Positions 1 to 6,694 of a stretch of DNA of 30,837 nucleotides are shown in pieces. The translations under genes were made by a program, and so were the position numbers. Position 1 is the stretch's first letter. Every line of letters starts with the position of its first letter. Source of the DNA: Lachnospiraceae bacterium UBA6998. Its GTDB lineage: Bacteria > Bacillota > Clostridia > Lachnospirales > Lachnospiraceae. The notes below the pieces were generated by a model. That model saw nothing but the letters and a program-made list of their open reading frames with translations, was not told the origin of the DNA and searched no databases. The DNA lies in NCBI GenBank assembly GCA_002448395.1, contig DJXS01000082.1:16698-47534 (forward strand). Reading direction: 5' to 3'.

Positions 1-651
1 GACGGTGCTTACCAGGTACAGTGCAACGTAACTGATCCCGAGAGCGTCAAGGCAATGATGGCTGAGATCCTTAACAAGTACGGCCACATCGATGCGATCG
101 TCAACAACGCGGGCATCAATCTTCCCAGACTTCTGGTAGACGTCAAGGGCGAGAAGCCGCAGTACGAACTGGATGCTGCATCTTTTGACAAGATGTTCGC
201 AGTCAACGTAAAGGGACTTTTCCTCTGCGCACAGGCAGCGGCAAGAGAGATGGTCAAGCAGGGACACGGCGTTATCGTGAACATGTCCTCCGAATCCGGC
301 AAGGAAGGTTCTCAGGGACAGAGCGCATATTCCGCAACCAAGGGCGCGGTTGACAGCTTCACCCGCAGCTGGGCAAAGGAACTCGGCAAGTACAACATCC
401 GCGTCGTCGCTGTAGCGCCCGGCATCATGGAAGCAACCGGACTTCGCACACCTGCTTACAACGAGGCACTTGCTTACACAAGAGGCGTCAAGCCCGAAGA
501 GCTCTCCACTGATTACACCAAGGTCATCCCGATCGGCCGCGACGGAAAGCTCGACGAAGTCGGTGATTTCGTAGCTTACCTCGTTTCCGACAGAGCAAGC
601 TACATCACAGGTACAACACTGAACATCTCCGGCGGTAAGTCCAGAGGCTGA
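1..651 (+). CDS. srlD: Sorbitol-6-phosphate 2-dehydrogenase, SDR family (5' truncated)
   Basis: Short-chain dehydrogenase/reductase that oxidises sorbitol-6-phosphate to fructose-6-phosphate with NAD, the cytoplasmic step after PTS uptake. The frame is open from the first base, so the N-terminal part with the nucleotide-binding glycine motif lies outside the window; about 216 residues are visible. Seen here: the NNAG motif (after HIDAIV), the catalytic serine in NMSSESG, the Tyr-x-x-x-Lys pair in AYSATKG, and a C-terminal ISGGKSRG tail. The segments FDKMFAVNVKGLF and GIMEATGLRT resemble the SorF/GutF type of Gram-positive sorbitol-6-phosphate dehydrogenases. The gene lies 80 bp before gutM and the glucitol PTS genes, which supports the substrate. 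Another polyol-phosphate substrate cannot be excluded. Confidence 0.9.
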   Translation, partial: DGAYQVQCNVTDPESVKAMMAEILNKYGHIDAIVNNAGINLPRLLVDVKGEKPQYELDAASFDKMFAVNVKGLFLCAQAAAREMVKQGHGVIVNMSSESGKEGSQGQSAYSATKGAVDSFTRSWAKELGKYNIRVVAVAPGIMEATGLRTPAYNEALAYTRGVKPEELSTDYTKVIPIGRDGKLDEVGDFVAYLVSDRASYITGTTLNISGGKSRG

Positions 652-731
652 TCCGCTGCAGAGTCAGCAAAACATAGAATACCGGCGGAAAGCTCCGAAA
701 CCGGAAACATAGAAAAATACGGAGGTGAGAA

Positions 732-1211
732 ATGCTGTCAATCTTAGTCGTAATTGGAATCGTATTTGCGATGCAGGCCATTTTGGGATTCTTCCAGATG
801 AGAAATCTGACGGATGAATTCATTCAGCTCAGAAGAAAAGGAAAAGTTGCCTTTGGCAGAAAGTCAGGAGGCTTCAGAGCAGGGGCGGTCGTAATGTTCC
901 GGATCGATGAGGACGGGATCATACAGGAGGCCAGAAAGCTCGAGGGAACGACAGCATTTGCAAGGGTAAAAGCCCTGGAGGGCTTTGAGGGAAGATACCT
1001 GGGAACGCTTACAAAGGAAGATGCTCCCAAACATCACACTAACCTTGGCAAAGCGATCGAGGACGCAGCTCTCACCTACCGCAAATACACGGCAGGCGAA
1101 GAAATTGGCAACGACCCGTTGCCCGGCCCTCTTGAGAAAGCGGGGGACGCGATTGGAAGCCTGTTCGGACAAAAGAAAAATAAAGCAGCAGTTCAACTTA
1201 GAACCAAATAA
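732..1211 (+). CDS. gutM: Glucitol operon activator protein GutM
   Basis: Membrane-anchored accessory protein of sorbitol operons (GutM/SrlM family), known in enteric bacteria and lactobacilli to help activate transcription of the operon. The 159-residue product starts with one hydrophobic segment (about residues 2-22), followed by a conserved part with MRNLTDEFIQL, a Lys/Arg/Gly stretch (RRKGKVAFGRKSGGFRAG) and a MFRIDEDGII strand, all typical of the family. An AGGTGAGAA ribosome site precedes the ATG. It sits between the dehydrogenase and the IIC gene, in the same direction. The C-terminal 35 residues are Lys-rich and probably variable. No DNA-binding domain is visible, so it presumably acts with a separate regulator outside this window. 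Confidence 0.88.
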   Translation: MLSILVVIGIVFAMQAILGFFQMRNLTDEFIQLRRKGKVAFGRKSGGFRAGAVVMFRIDEDGIIQEARKLEGTTAFARVKALEGFEGRYLGTLTKEDAPKHHTNLGKAIEDAALTYRKYTAGEEIGNDPLPGPLEKAGDAIGSLFGQKKNKAAVQLRTK

Positions 1212-1240
1212 CTTTTGTTAAACAAGAAAGGCGGAACAAT

Positions 1241-1792
1241 ATGGATTTTTTAGTAAAATTTGCATCGGCATTTATGAGTGTTTTCCAGGCAGGCGGAGCA
1301 AACTTCGTAAGCTGGGTGACCGGCATCATCCCTACAATCCTTATGCTTCTGGTCATGATGAACGCGATCATCGCCCTGATCGGCGATGAGAGGATCGAAG
1401 TCATCGCAAAGTTCTGCACAAGCAACCCGATCACAAGATACGCAGTACTCCCCTGGGTCAGCGCATTCATGCTCGGCAACCCGATGGCCCTTTCCATGGG
1501 CAAGTTCATGCCTGAGTTCTACAAGCCCAGCTACTACGCATCAGCAAGTTATCACTGCCACACCAACAGCGGTATTTTCCCTCACATCAACCCTTCCGAA
1601 ATCATGATCTACCTCGGAATCGCGCAGGGTGTCACCGCACTCGGACTTGATTCCACACCCCTGGCTCTTCGCTACATGCTGGTCGGTTTCATCGCAAACT
1701 TCATTTCCGGTTGGGCAACAGACTTCACAACTGCTTTCGTTCAGAAGCAGCAGGGCATCAAGCTCAGCAAAGAGCTCATTGCAAAAGCGTAA
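1241..1792 (+). CDS. srlA: PTS glucitol/sorbitol-specific transporter subunit IIC
   Basis: Integral membrane part of the glucitol-family phosphotransferase system that moves sorbitol across the membrane while it is phosphorylated. The 183-residue length is usual for the separate IIC (GutA/SrlA) protein. Family landmarks are the N-terminal FASAFMSVFQAGG, the hydrophobic GIIPTILMLLVMMNAIIALIG segment region, and the conserved YHCHTNSGIFPHINPSE loop, followed by more membrane segments up to the polar C-terminus. It is the first of three consecutive PTS genes (IIC, IIB-C, IIA), the standard order. A ribosome site (AAAGGCGG) lies a few bases before the ATG. Confidence 0.95.
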   Translation: MDFLVKFASAFMSVFQAGGANFVSWVTGIIPTILMLLVMMNAIIALIGDERIEVIAKFCTSNPITRYAVLPWVSAFMLGNPMALSMGKFMPEFYKPSYYASASYHCHTNSGIFPHINPSEIMIYLGIAQGVTALGLDSTPLALRYMLVGFIANFISGWATDFTTAFVQKQQGIKLSKELIAKA

Positions 1793-1797
1793 TTACA

Positions 1798-1814
1798 ATA
1801 TTTTGACAAAATAT
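1798..1814 (+). promoter_or_regulatory. AT-rich hairpin between srlA and srlE
   Basis: A perfect 7-bp inverted repeat (ATATTTT / AAAATAT) with a 3-nt loop lies 6 bp after the srlA stop. It has no poly-T tract, so it is not an obvious terminator. It may be an mRNA processing or stability element within the operon. Its function is inference. Confidence 0.35.
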
Positions 1815-1861
1815 CGAGAACACTAAATTAGAGATTATCCAGATCAGAGGAGGAAAATAAA

Positions 1862-2881
1862 ATGGCAGAGTATCGCGCAATTCGTGTAGAAAAGGGTTCA
1901 GGCGGTTTTGGAGGCCCTCTTACAATCCAGGGCACAGAGCAGAAGAATAAAGTTATGTACATCACAGGCGGCGGCGTCGCTCCCGAGATCCTTAACAAGA
2001 TCGTAGAGCTGTCCGGACTTGAGCCCGTAAACGGCTTCAAGACCAGCTGCCCTGAGGATCAGCTCGCACTGGTGATCATCGACTGCGGCGGCACACTTCG
2101 CTGCGGACTGTATCCCAAGAAGCGCATCCCCACAATCAACATCAACCCCGTCGGAAAGGCCGGCCCGCTGGCTCAGTTCATCAAAGAAGACATCTACGTT
2201 TCCGGCGTAACCGATGCGAACATCAGCCTGGCAGACGGATCTGAGGCTCCTGCAGCTGCAGCACCCGTAGAGGAAGCTCCCGCAGAGGAGAAGAAGGGCA
2301 TCGACACCAGCAAGAAGCTCTCCGAGCAGATGGCTGAGTCCGGCAAAGGAAACGTTCTGGCAAAGATCGGTCTTGGCGCAGGTAAAGTCGTAGCAACTTT
2401 CAACCAGGCAGCCCGTGACGCAGTCCAGACATGTATCGGCACACTGCTTCCCTTCATGGCATTCGTATCCATGCTGATCGGTATCATCAACGGAACAGGC
2501 TTCGGTACTTTCTTCTCCAAACTGCTGCAGCCCCTGCTCGGCAATGTATTCGGACTCATGATCCTCGGTATCGTCTGCGCGATCCCCGGCCTGTCCGCGA
2601 TCCTGGGCCCCGGCGCTGTTATCTCCCAGATCCTCGGTTCCATCATGGGCGCTGAGATCGCAGCCGGAAGAATTTCCCCTCACCTCGCACTGGTCGGCCT
2701 GTTCGCACTGAACTGCCACGCAGCCTGCGACTTCATCCCTGTAGGCCTTGGTCTTGCGGAAGCTGAGACAGAGACCGTTGAGGTCGGTGTTGTATCCGTC
2801 ATGTACTCCCGCTTCATCACCAGCTGGATCCGCATCCTGCTCGCGATCGTGTTCAGCATCGGTCTTTACACAGCGGTTTGA
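1862..2881 (+). CDS. srlE: PTS glucitol/sorbitol-specific transporter subunit IIB(C)
   Basis: Carries the phosphorylated IIB domain and a second membrane domain of the sorbitol PTS (GutE/SrlE). Residues 1-125 form IIB, with the family signature around DCGGTLRCGLYPKKRIP; Cys75 is the likely phosphocysteine, with Cys81 nearby. An Ala/Glu-rich linker (about 128-160) leads to the hydrophobic C-terminal domain (about 190-339), which contains LLPFMAFVSMLIGIINGTG and LNCHAACDFIPVGLGLAEAE. The total of 339 residues is normal for the family. A clear GAGGAGGAAAA ribosome site precedes the ATG. The linker acidity and Ala-Pro content are typical of flexible PTS linkers. Confidence 0.95.
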   Translation: MAEYRAIRVEKGSGGFGGPLTIQGTEQKNKVMYITGGGVAPEILNKIVELSGLEPVNGFKTSCPEDQLALVIIDCGGTLRCGLYPKKRIPTININPVGKAGPLAQFIKEDIYVSGVTDANISLADGSEAPAAAAPVEEAPAEEKKGIDTSKKLSEQMAESGKGNVLAKIGLGAGKVVATFNQAARDAVQTCIGTLLPFMAFVSMLIGIINGTGFGTFFSKLLQPLLGNVFGLMILGIVCAIPGLSAILGPGAVISQILGSIMGAEIAAGRISPHLALVGLFALNCHAACDFIPVGLGLAEAETETVEVGVVSVMYSRFITSWIRILLAIVFSIGLYTAV

Positions 2882-2952
2882 TCAGATATTTGAGATCACA
2901 ACGATAAACTAAAGAACAGAGTATTCATTGCCGATAACAGGAGGGTAATAAA

Positions 2953-3318
2953 ATGAAGGTCATTTACGAAAACAAGGTCAAGGCAAGCGGAATTGCCGTA
3001 AAAGAATTTAAAGATGCAGGAATGTTCATCATCTTCGGAGAAAATGCTCCCGAGGAGATCAGAGACTACTGCTACAGTGTCAGCGTCAACCCCATTAACG
3101 GCGAACTCGCCGCAGGCCAGTACCTCGTGATCGATGGCCAGGAATACAAGATTACCTGCGTCGGCTATGAGGCGCCCATCACCCTTAAGGGCCTCGGCCA
3201 CTGCACATTCAACTTCAGCGGCGCCACAGAGGCAGAGCTTCCCGGCACGATCTACTGCGAGGAGAAGCCCATGCCGGAGATCGGGATCGGCTCAGTGATC
3301 AAGATCATCGAAAAGTAA
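2953..3318 (+). CDS. srlB: PTS glucitol/sorbitol-specific transporter subunit IIA (phospho-His position changed)
   Basis: IIA domain of the sorbitol PTS, which normally accepts phosphate from HPr on a histidine and passes it to IIB. The 121-residue protein shows the family pattern: N-terminal VIYENKV, FGENAPEEIRDYC, a GELAAGQYLVIDGQEYKIT beta segment, LGHCTFNFSG and ELPGTIYC. In family members I recall, the active histidine follows YC by three residues (E. coli SrlB His43). Here that position is Val43, in YCYSVSVN, and the only histidine in the protein is His83 in LGHC. The codons read cleanly, so this is not a frameshift. The protein is either inactive as a phosphocarrier, uses His83, or is complemented by another IIA. 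Last gene of the operon; GGAGGG ribosome site. Confidence 0.92.
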   Translation: MKVIYENKVKASGIAVKEFKDAGMFIIFGENAPEEIRDYCYSVSVNPINGELAAGQYLVIDGQEYKITCVGYEAPITLKGLGHCTFNFSGATEAELPGTIYCEEKPMPEIGIGSVIKIIEK

Positions 3319-3362
3319 TAGCTGTTTAAATCCCCTATAATCCCCATATACTTAAGTGAACC

Positions 3363-3398
3363 GGAAAAGAGTCAGGAGAAGTCTCCTGGCTCTTTTCC
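3363..3398 (+). terminator. Strong hairpin after the sorbitol operon, without poly-T tail
   Basis: A 17-bp near-perfect inverted repeat (arms 3363-3379 and 3382-3398, one G-T wobble) with a 2-nt centre lies 44 bp after the IIA stop. It is followed by GTGGTGGGGGG rather than thymidines, so it is either a non-canonical terminator or a 3'-end stabiliser of the operon mRNA. Confidence 0.6.
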
Positions 3399-3492
3399 GT
3401 GGTGGGGGGAAATAGTATAATTTTACAGGAATGCAGAAAAAACTCAGTGTTTTGACACGGAGAAAACCGACTCACAAAGGGAGCGATCAGAT

Positions 3493-3846
3493 ATGCACGA
3501 GATGGGAATCATTCTTCACATGGCAAATATGCTGGACGAGACGGCAAAAGAGCAGAACCTCACGAAGATCGGCTCTGTGACTTTGGAAGTGGGAGAGGTC
3601 TCGGGCATTATGACAGATCTGTTTGTGGACTGCTGGAATTATTTCAAGGTCAAGCATCCCGTTCTGGCGGAGTCCGAACTGAAACTTGTGACTATCCCGG
3701 CGGTGACCTTCTGCGGAAATTGCGGGAAGACCTACGAAACTGTGAAATATGGCAAGGAATGCCCGTACTGCCACAGCGGCGAGACCTGGCTGGTAGACGG
3801 AAATCAATGTGTGATCAAGGAGATCGAGGCGGAGAGCGCGGAATGA
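3493..3846 (+). CDS. hypA: Hydrogenase/urease nickel incorporation protein HypA
   Basis: Nickel metallochaperone that delivers Ni(II) with HypB to [NiFe]-hydrogenase maturation. The 117-residue length fits the family. The N-terminal Met-His-Glu supplies the nickel ligands, and the zinc site is formed by two Cys-x-x-Cys pairs (CGNC near residue 76 and CPYC near 95). Family segments include SVTLEVGEVSGI, FCGNCGKTYE and CVIKEIEAE. A GGGAG ribosome site precedes the start. No hypB, hydrogenase or other hyp gene is visible in the window, so it stands alone after the sorbitol operon. It is preceded by the hairpin at 3363-3398 and so probably has its own promoter. Confidence 0.93.
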   Translation: MHEMGIILHMANMLDETAKEQNLTKIGSVTLEVGEVSGIMTDLFVDCWNYFKVKHPVLAESELKLVTIPAVTFCGNCGKTYETVKYGKECPYCHSGETWLVDGNQCVIKEIEAESAE

Positions 3847-3880
3847 GGTGAGCTTGGTAAAAGTTGAAGGGGAATACCTT

Positions 3881-4006
3881 ATGAGAGAAAGACTTTCGGC
3901 ACAGAAGGACATTTTTAGAAAAATATCGTCCACGGAAGAGGAGGAAAATGATGTGCCTCATTCAATCTGCAGAGCTGCAGGCAAAGAATTAGGTACAGAA
4001 GCTTAG
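3881..4006 (+). CDS. Possible 41-residue small protein after hypA
   Basis: A short frame starting at ATG 3881 with an AAGGGGA site seven bases upstream, 34 bp after hypA. It could start instead at GTG 3848 (52 residues), nearly abutting the hypA stop. The product is highly charged (MRERLSAQKDIFRKISSTEE, then EEN...) and ends inside the left arm of the inverted-repeat element, so its last residues may be read-in from that element. No family is recognised. It may be a remnant or simply not translated. Confidence 0.3.
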   Translation: MRERLSAQKDIFRKISSTEEEENDVPHSICRAAGKELGTEA

Positions 4007-4202
4007 TCAAAGCACATTCTCGTCCCACCAAAATCAAGATTTCCAAGAATTTAACTTAATTTGGCAATTCTCATGGACGCAAATTCTCACAATCGATGCT
4101 GCTGTACCGAAAATTTGGAAGAATCAGGTTTACCAGGTAAGAATTAATAGGTCAGAACCGTCCTGAGGGGACGAGAATTTATGAAAACAAGGCTTCTGTA
4201 CC
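3992..4202. repeat. 211-bp element with 35-bp imperfect terminal inverted repeats (MITE-like or structured RNA)
   Basis: The ends are inverted copies of each other. GGTACAGAAGC at 3992-4002 pairs with GCTTCTGTACC at 4192-4202, and ATTCTCGTCCC at 4016-4026 pairs with GGGACGAGAAT at 4168-4178. Both pairs are perfect over 11 bp and separated by spacers of equal length (13 nt) on each side. An internal CTGTACCGAAAA (4102-4113) repeats directly at 4196-4207 and also forms a nested inverted copy of the left end. No ORF of note lies inside, and no clear target-site duplication is seen. This fills most of the 432-bp gap between hypA and the thioesterase gene; the remaining bases hold the possible small ORF and a terminator. 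Confidence 0.6.
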
Positions 4203-4244
4203 GAAAACCGGAAACAGATGCCTCCGTAACTTAATATTGCAACA

Positions 4245-4274
4245 AAAAACCGGACTCCAAAGAGCCCGGTTTTT
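4245..4274 (-). terminator. Terminator of the ACP-thioesterase unit (possibly bidirectional)
   Basis: AAAAACCGG and CCGGTTTTT arms (4245-4253 and 4266-4274) with an inner CTC/GAG pairing form a GC-rich stem flanked by A and T runs. It begins 4 bp after the thioesterase stop on the minus strand and can work in both directions. Confidence 0.8.
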
Positions 4275-4278
4275 ATCA

Positions 4279-4989
4279 TTATTCAAACAACATTTTGATC
4301 CTGAACACCGGCTTCTCCTTCTCACCGCAGATGTAGAAAGAGTCTTCCGACGCGGCGCACCCGATCTTCATAACATCGCCCAGTTGTGCTTCTCCGATGT
4401 GCTCGGAGGAGAGTTCCCGGAGCCTGCGGCTGCGCATCTCAGAAGGCATATTATCTACTGCAATGTCGTAGTATCTGGCGTTATTCATGTGCCCGTTGAG
4501 ATCGACGAAGCTGTAGGGGACTGTGAAAGAGAAGGAATCATTGGGCTCCTGACGGCGGATCCTCCCGGGAAGGGGAAGTTCGTTTCCTGTCACAGTCTCT
4601 TTTATGAAGATGTCATGACTTTCGGGGAAGATGATCCCGCGGGTCGCCTGATCGATCAGAACCCAGAGGGAGACCGCCTCGAAAAGCACGATCCCGCCGG
4701 TGTCCACAAGGCGGAAATATCTGGGAAAATACAGATGCATCGTTTTACCCGGCCAGGAGAGAAGAGTGACCTTTTCGTCATATTCCGGAAGCCGGTGAAA
4801 GATCGCGCGGTACTGCGTAACAGCCCACAGAAGTCCCTGATCCAGCGTCTTGTCCCGGGGCACCCCCAGATCGATCGTGTGCGCGATCGCCGCCTCCTGA
4901 AGACGCGTGAACAGCGAGGACAGGCGCAGGGTGCGGGACATATCCACATCAGAGGAGAGGACCTGGAAATCCTGTCTGTATACCTTCAT
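4279..4989 (-). CDS. Acyl-ACP thioesterase
   Basis: Double hot-dog-fold thioesterase (FatA/bacterial acyl-ACP thioesterase family) that hydrolyses acyl-ACP to free fatty acid and ACP. About 236 residues, typical of bacterial members. Visible landmarks are YRQDFQVLSSDVDMSRTLRLSSL at the start, the segment QGLLWAVTQYRAIFHRLPEYDEKVTLLSWPG split over the first hot-dog, and the SFVDLNGHMNNARYYD block with the conserved Asn-Gly-His-x-Asn-Asn. An upstream in-frame TTG at 4995 exists, but ATG 4989 has GGAGG eight bases before it and is the better start. It follows the ACP gene with only 2 bp between stop and start, so the two are translationally coupled. The adjoining ACP suggests it releases acyl chains from that carrier. 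Confidence 0.9.
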   Translation of the reverse strand: MKVYRQDFQVLSSDVDMSRTLRLSSLFTRLQEAAIAHTIDLGVPRDKTLDQGLLWAVTQYRAIFHRLPEYDEKVTLLSWPGKTMHLYFPRYFRLVDTGGIVLFEAVSLWVLIDQATRGIIFPESHDIFIKETVTGNELPLPGRIRRQEPNDSFSFTVPYSFVDLNGHMNNARYYDIAVDNMPSEMRSRRLRELSSEHIGEAQLGDVMKIGCAASEDSFYICGEKEKPVFRIKMLFE

Positions 4990-4991
4990 AA

Positions 4992-5246
4992 TCAAAACCT
5001 CCGGTTGATCCGCTTATCGAAGGCGTTCACCACATCGCCGAATGTGGACATTTTAGACCACTGCCTCTGCGGGATCTTGACATCGAATCTCGCCTCGAGC
5101 CGGCAGATGATCATAGTAAAGCCCATGGAGTCGATGGCTGTGTCTGTATTGATAACGGTATCCTCGTAGAGCGGCTGACCCTCCATATCGGGGACGCACT
5201 CGTAGATTACTTCTCTGCAGGTTTCAACAATTTTGCTTCGATCCAT
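4992..5246 (-). CDS. Acyl carrier protein
   Basis: 84-residue carrier protein. The phosphopantetheine attachment Ser40 lies in the signature DTAIDSMGFTMI at the start of helix 2. The product is acidic in the first half, with a helical pattern as expected, but it ends in a basic tail (RINRRF) and the helix 2-3 region diverges from housekeeping AcpP, suggesting a dedicated carrier. Its sole local partners are an adenylating ligase upstream and a thioesterase directly downstream; no ketosynthase or ketoreductase is present, so it is more likely to hold an existing fatty acid than to build one. A near-consensus promoter lies 60 bp upstream. Confidence 0.88.
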   Translation of the reverse strand: MDRSKIVETCREVIYECVPDMEGQPLYEDTVINTDTAIDSMGFTMIICRLEARFDVKIPQRQWSKMSTFGDVVNAFDKRINRRF

Positions 5247-5305
5247 GGCGCAGATATCCTTTCAGTTGCAAGTCAATATGTGTCAGTTATTCATGCGGCA
5301 TAATC

Positions 5306-5334
5306 ATTATATCCGCAATCCGGAGTTCTGTCAT
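5306..5334 (-). promoter_or_regulatory. Sigma-70-type promoter for the ACP-thioesterase pair
   Basis: On the minus strand, ATGACA (5329-5334) is followed by exactly 17 bp and then TATAAT (5306-5311). The start of transcription would be about 50 bp before the ACP start. This gives the ACP and thioesterase their own expression, independent of the lipoprotein and ligase upstream. Confidence 0.7.
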
Positions 5335-5353
5335 GTATGCGCTGTCAACGGGA

Positions 5354-6577
5354 TCACTCCTGTATCGTGTAAGCGGAGATATCGAACAGGGATTCATCCA
5401 CTTCACCGTCAATAGATCCGACCGTATAGAGCGAATCGCCGACATAAGCGGCGGATTCGATCACCGGCGCCGCCGTGTAGCAGTACGCAAGGGATCCGTC
5501 TTCGGCAAAATAGAAAACGGTCTCGGGGCTGTATTCCGTCTGCGGATAGACCTCTGCCGGTAAAGAAGCGCCTTCAATCTCGCGGTCTTCTTCGACCTGG
5601 TCTGTCCTCACAGACGCCATCCGCATTTCGGAGAAGAGGTCATCCATCAGAAGGATGTTGTCATTCGTGACACTCAGAGGAAGATCCGTGACATAGTTTC
5701 CGGTCTTTTTGTCCGGATAGAGGTTGTACACTTTGCCGTCCTTGATAAAGGTGACTAAGGTGCTCTCCGCTCCGGCGACTTTCGTCGTTCTGGCGGAGTA
5801 GTAAACGCCATCCTTAGCGTATACATCATAATCCTGTACTGTGTTAAGGGCGTCCAGACGGCGCTGGTAGCGAAGGTGAGCTCCGGCGACAGGATCGATG
5901 CCGTCCAAAATATTGTCGAGTTTGGTCTTGTTGGCTTCTTCGGCAGCCGCCATCTGTTCCTTAACTTCATCGATGGTGAGAAGCGTATAGCTTGAGATGT
6001 CCGCCTTTTCCTGCGCGTAGATCAGCAGCATATCGCCGGTCCCGTAGATGTCCAGTTCTATGACGCCGCCCCTGGCATTGCCCCCGGTGACGGTCCCATC
6101 TGCCAGCGAGAGATTGAAGGCTCCATCTTCGGAAGACCAGGAAGTAATGTCGATGGTGTCGCCCATTAACGTTAAGGAGCCGGTCCCTTCTGCCAAAAGG
6201 CTCATGGTGGACTCGATCTCCATCTCCGTGGAACTCACGGTATAGCCTTCATTCCGCACGGCGAAGATAGTGTATTCACCTTCAACGGGAAGATCCGATA
6301 CAGTGTACTTATTGGCGATCTCTTCCGCCTGCGTGGGCTGTTCGGGAACAGCTACTTCGGCTTTCTGCGCTTCTCCGGAAACTTCCGGCTGTGCCGGATC
6401 TGCCGCTTCTGCATTCGCGTCCGCCGCTTCTGCCGGAGCGGCTTCCGCCTCCTGTTTGCTCTCCTCTGTAGTTACTTCAGCGGGCTTTTCCGGGCCCGTG
6501 GAGGAAGAACCTCCGCCGCAGCTGCATAGCGAAGCCGCGAGGACTGCTGCAAGTATCAGTGACATTAGTTTTCTCAT
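5354..6577 (-). CDS. Lipoprotein with lipocalin-like beta domain, unknown function
   Basis: 407 residues from ATG 6577, chosen because AGGAGG lies just upstream; a longer frame to 6637 lacks support. The signal peptide (MRKLMSLILAAVLAAS) ends in the lipobox LCSC with Cys20 as the lipid-modified residue. Residues 25-90 form an Ala/Glu/Pro-rich surface linker. About 98-190 resemble the small lipocalin-like beta domains common in clostridial lipoproteins (VEGEYTIFAV..., GTGSLTLMGDTIDIT, GGVIELDIYG). A C-terminal region (about 215-407) has alternating strands and a Tyr-rich end. It is transcribed between the acyl ligase and ACP genes, so it might bind or present fatty acids at the cell surface; that role is inference. 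Confidence 0.75.
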   Translation of the reverse strand: MRKLMSLILAAVLAASLCSCGGGSSSTGPEKPAEVTTEESKQEAEAAPAEAADANAEAADPAQPEVSGEAQKAEVAVPEQPTQAEEIANKYTVSDLPVEGEYTIFAVRNEGYTVSSTEMEIESTMSLLAEGTGSLTLMGDTIDITSWSSEDGAFNLSLADGTVTGGNARGGVIELDIYGTGDMLLIYAQEKADISSYTLLTIDEVKEQMAAAEEANKTKLDNILDGIDPVAGAHLRYQRRLDALNTVQDYDVYAKDGVYYSARTTKVAGAESTLVTFIKDGKVYNLYPDKKTGNYVTDLPLSVTNDNILLMDDLFSEMRMASVRTDQVEEDREIEGASLPAEVYPQTEYSPETVFYFAEDGSLAYCYTAAPVIESAAYVGDSLYTVGSIDGEVDESLFDISAYTIQE

Positions 6578-6694
6578 AATCTCTGTGCCCTCCTTTTCAT
6601 CAGGACAGTGGCCGCAGCCACATATGAAAAACAACAAGTATGACTGACTATGCGAGCTGTATTTTGTAAAAGGCCCATGCGTATATGGACCGGT

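Noticed and set aside
1898..2719. 273-residue minus-strand frame opposite srlE
   Set aside because: Antisense of a clear PTS gene, with Cys/Asp-rich composition and no recognisable domain.
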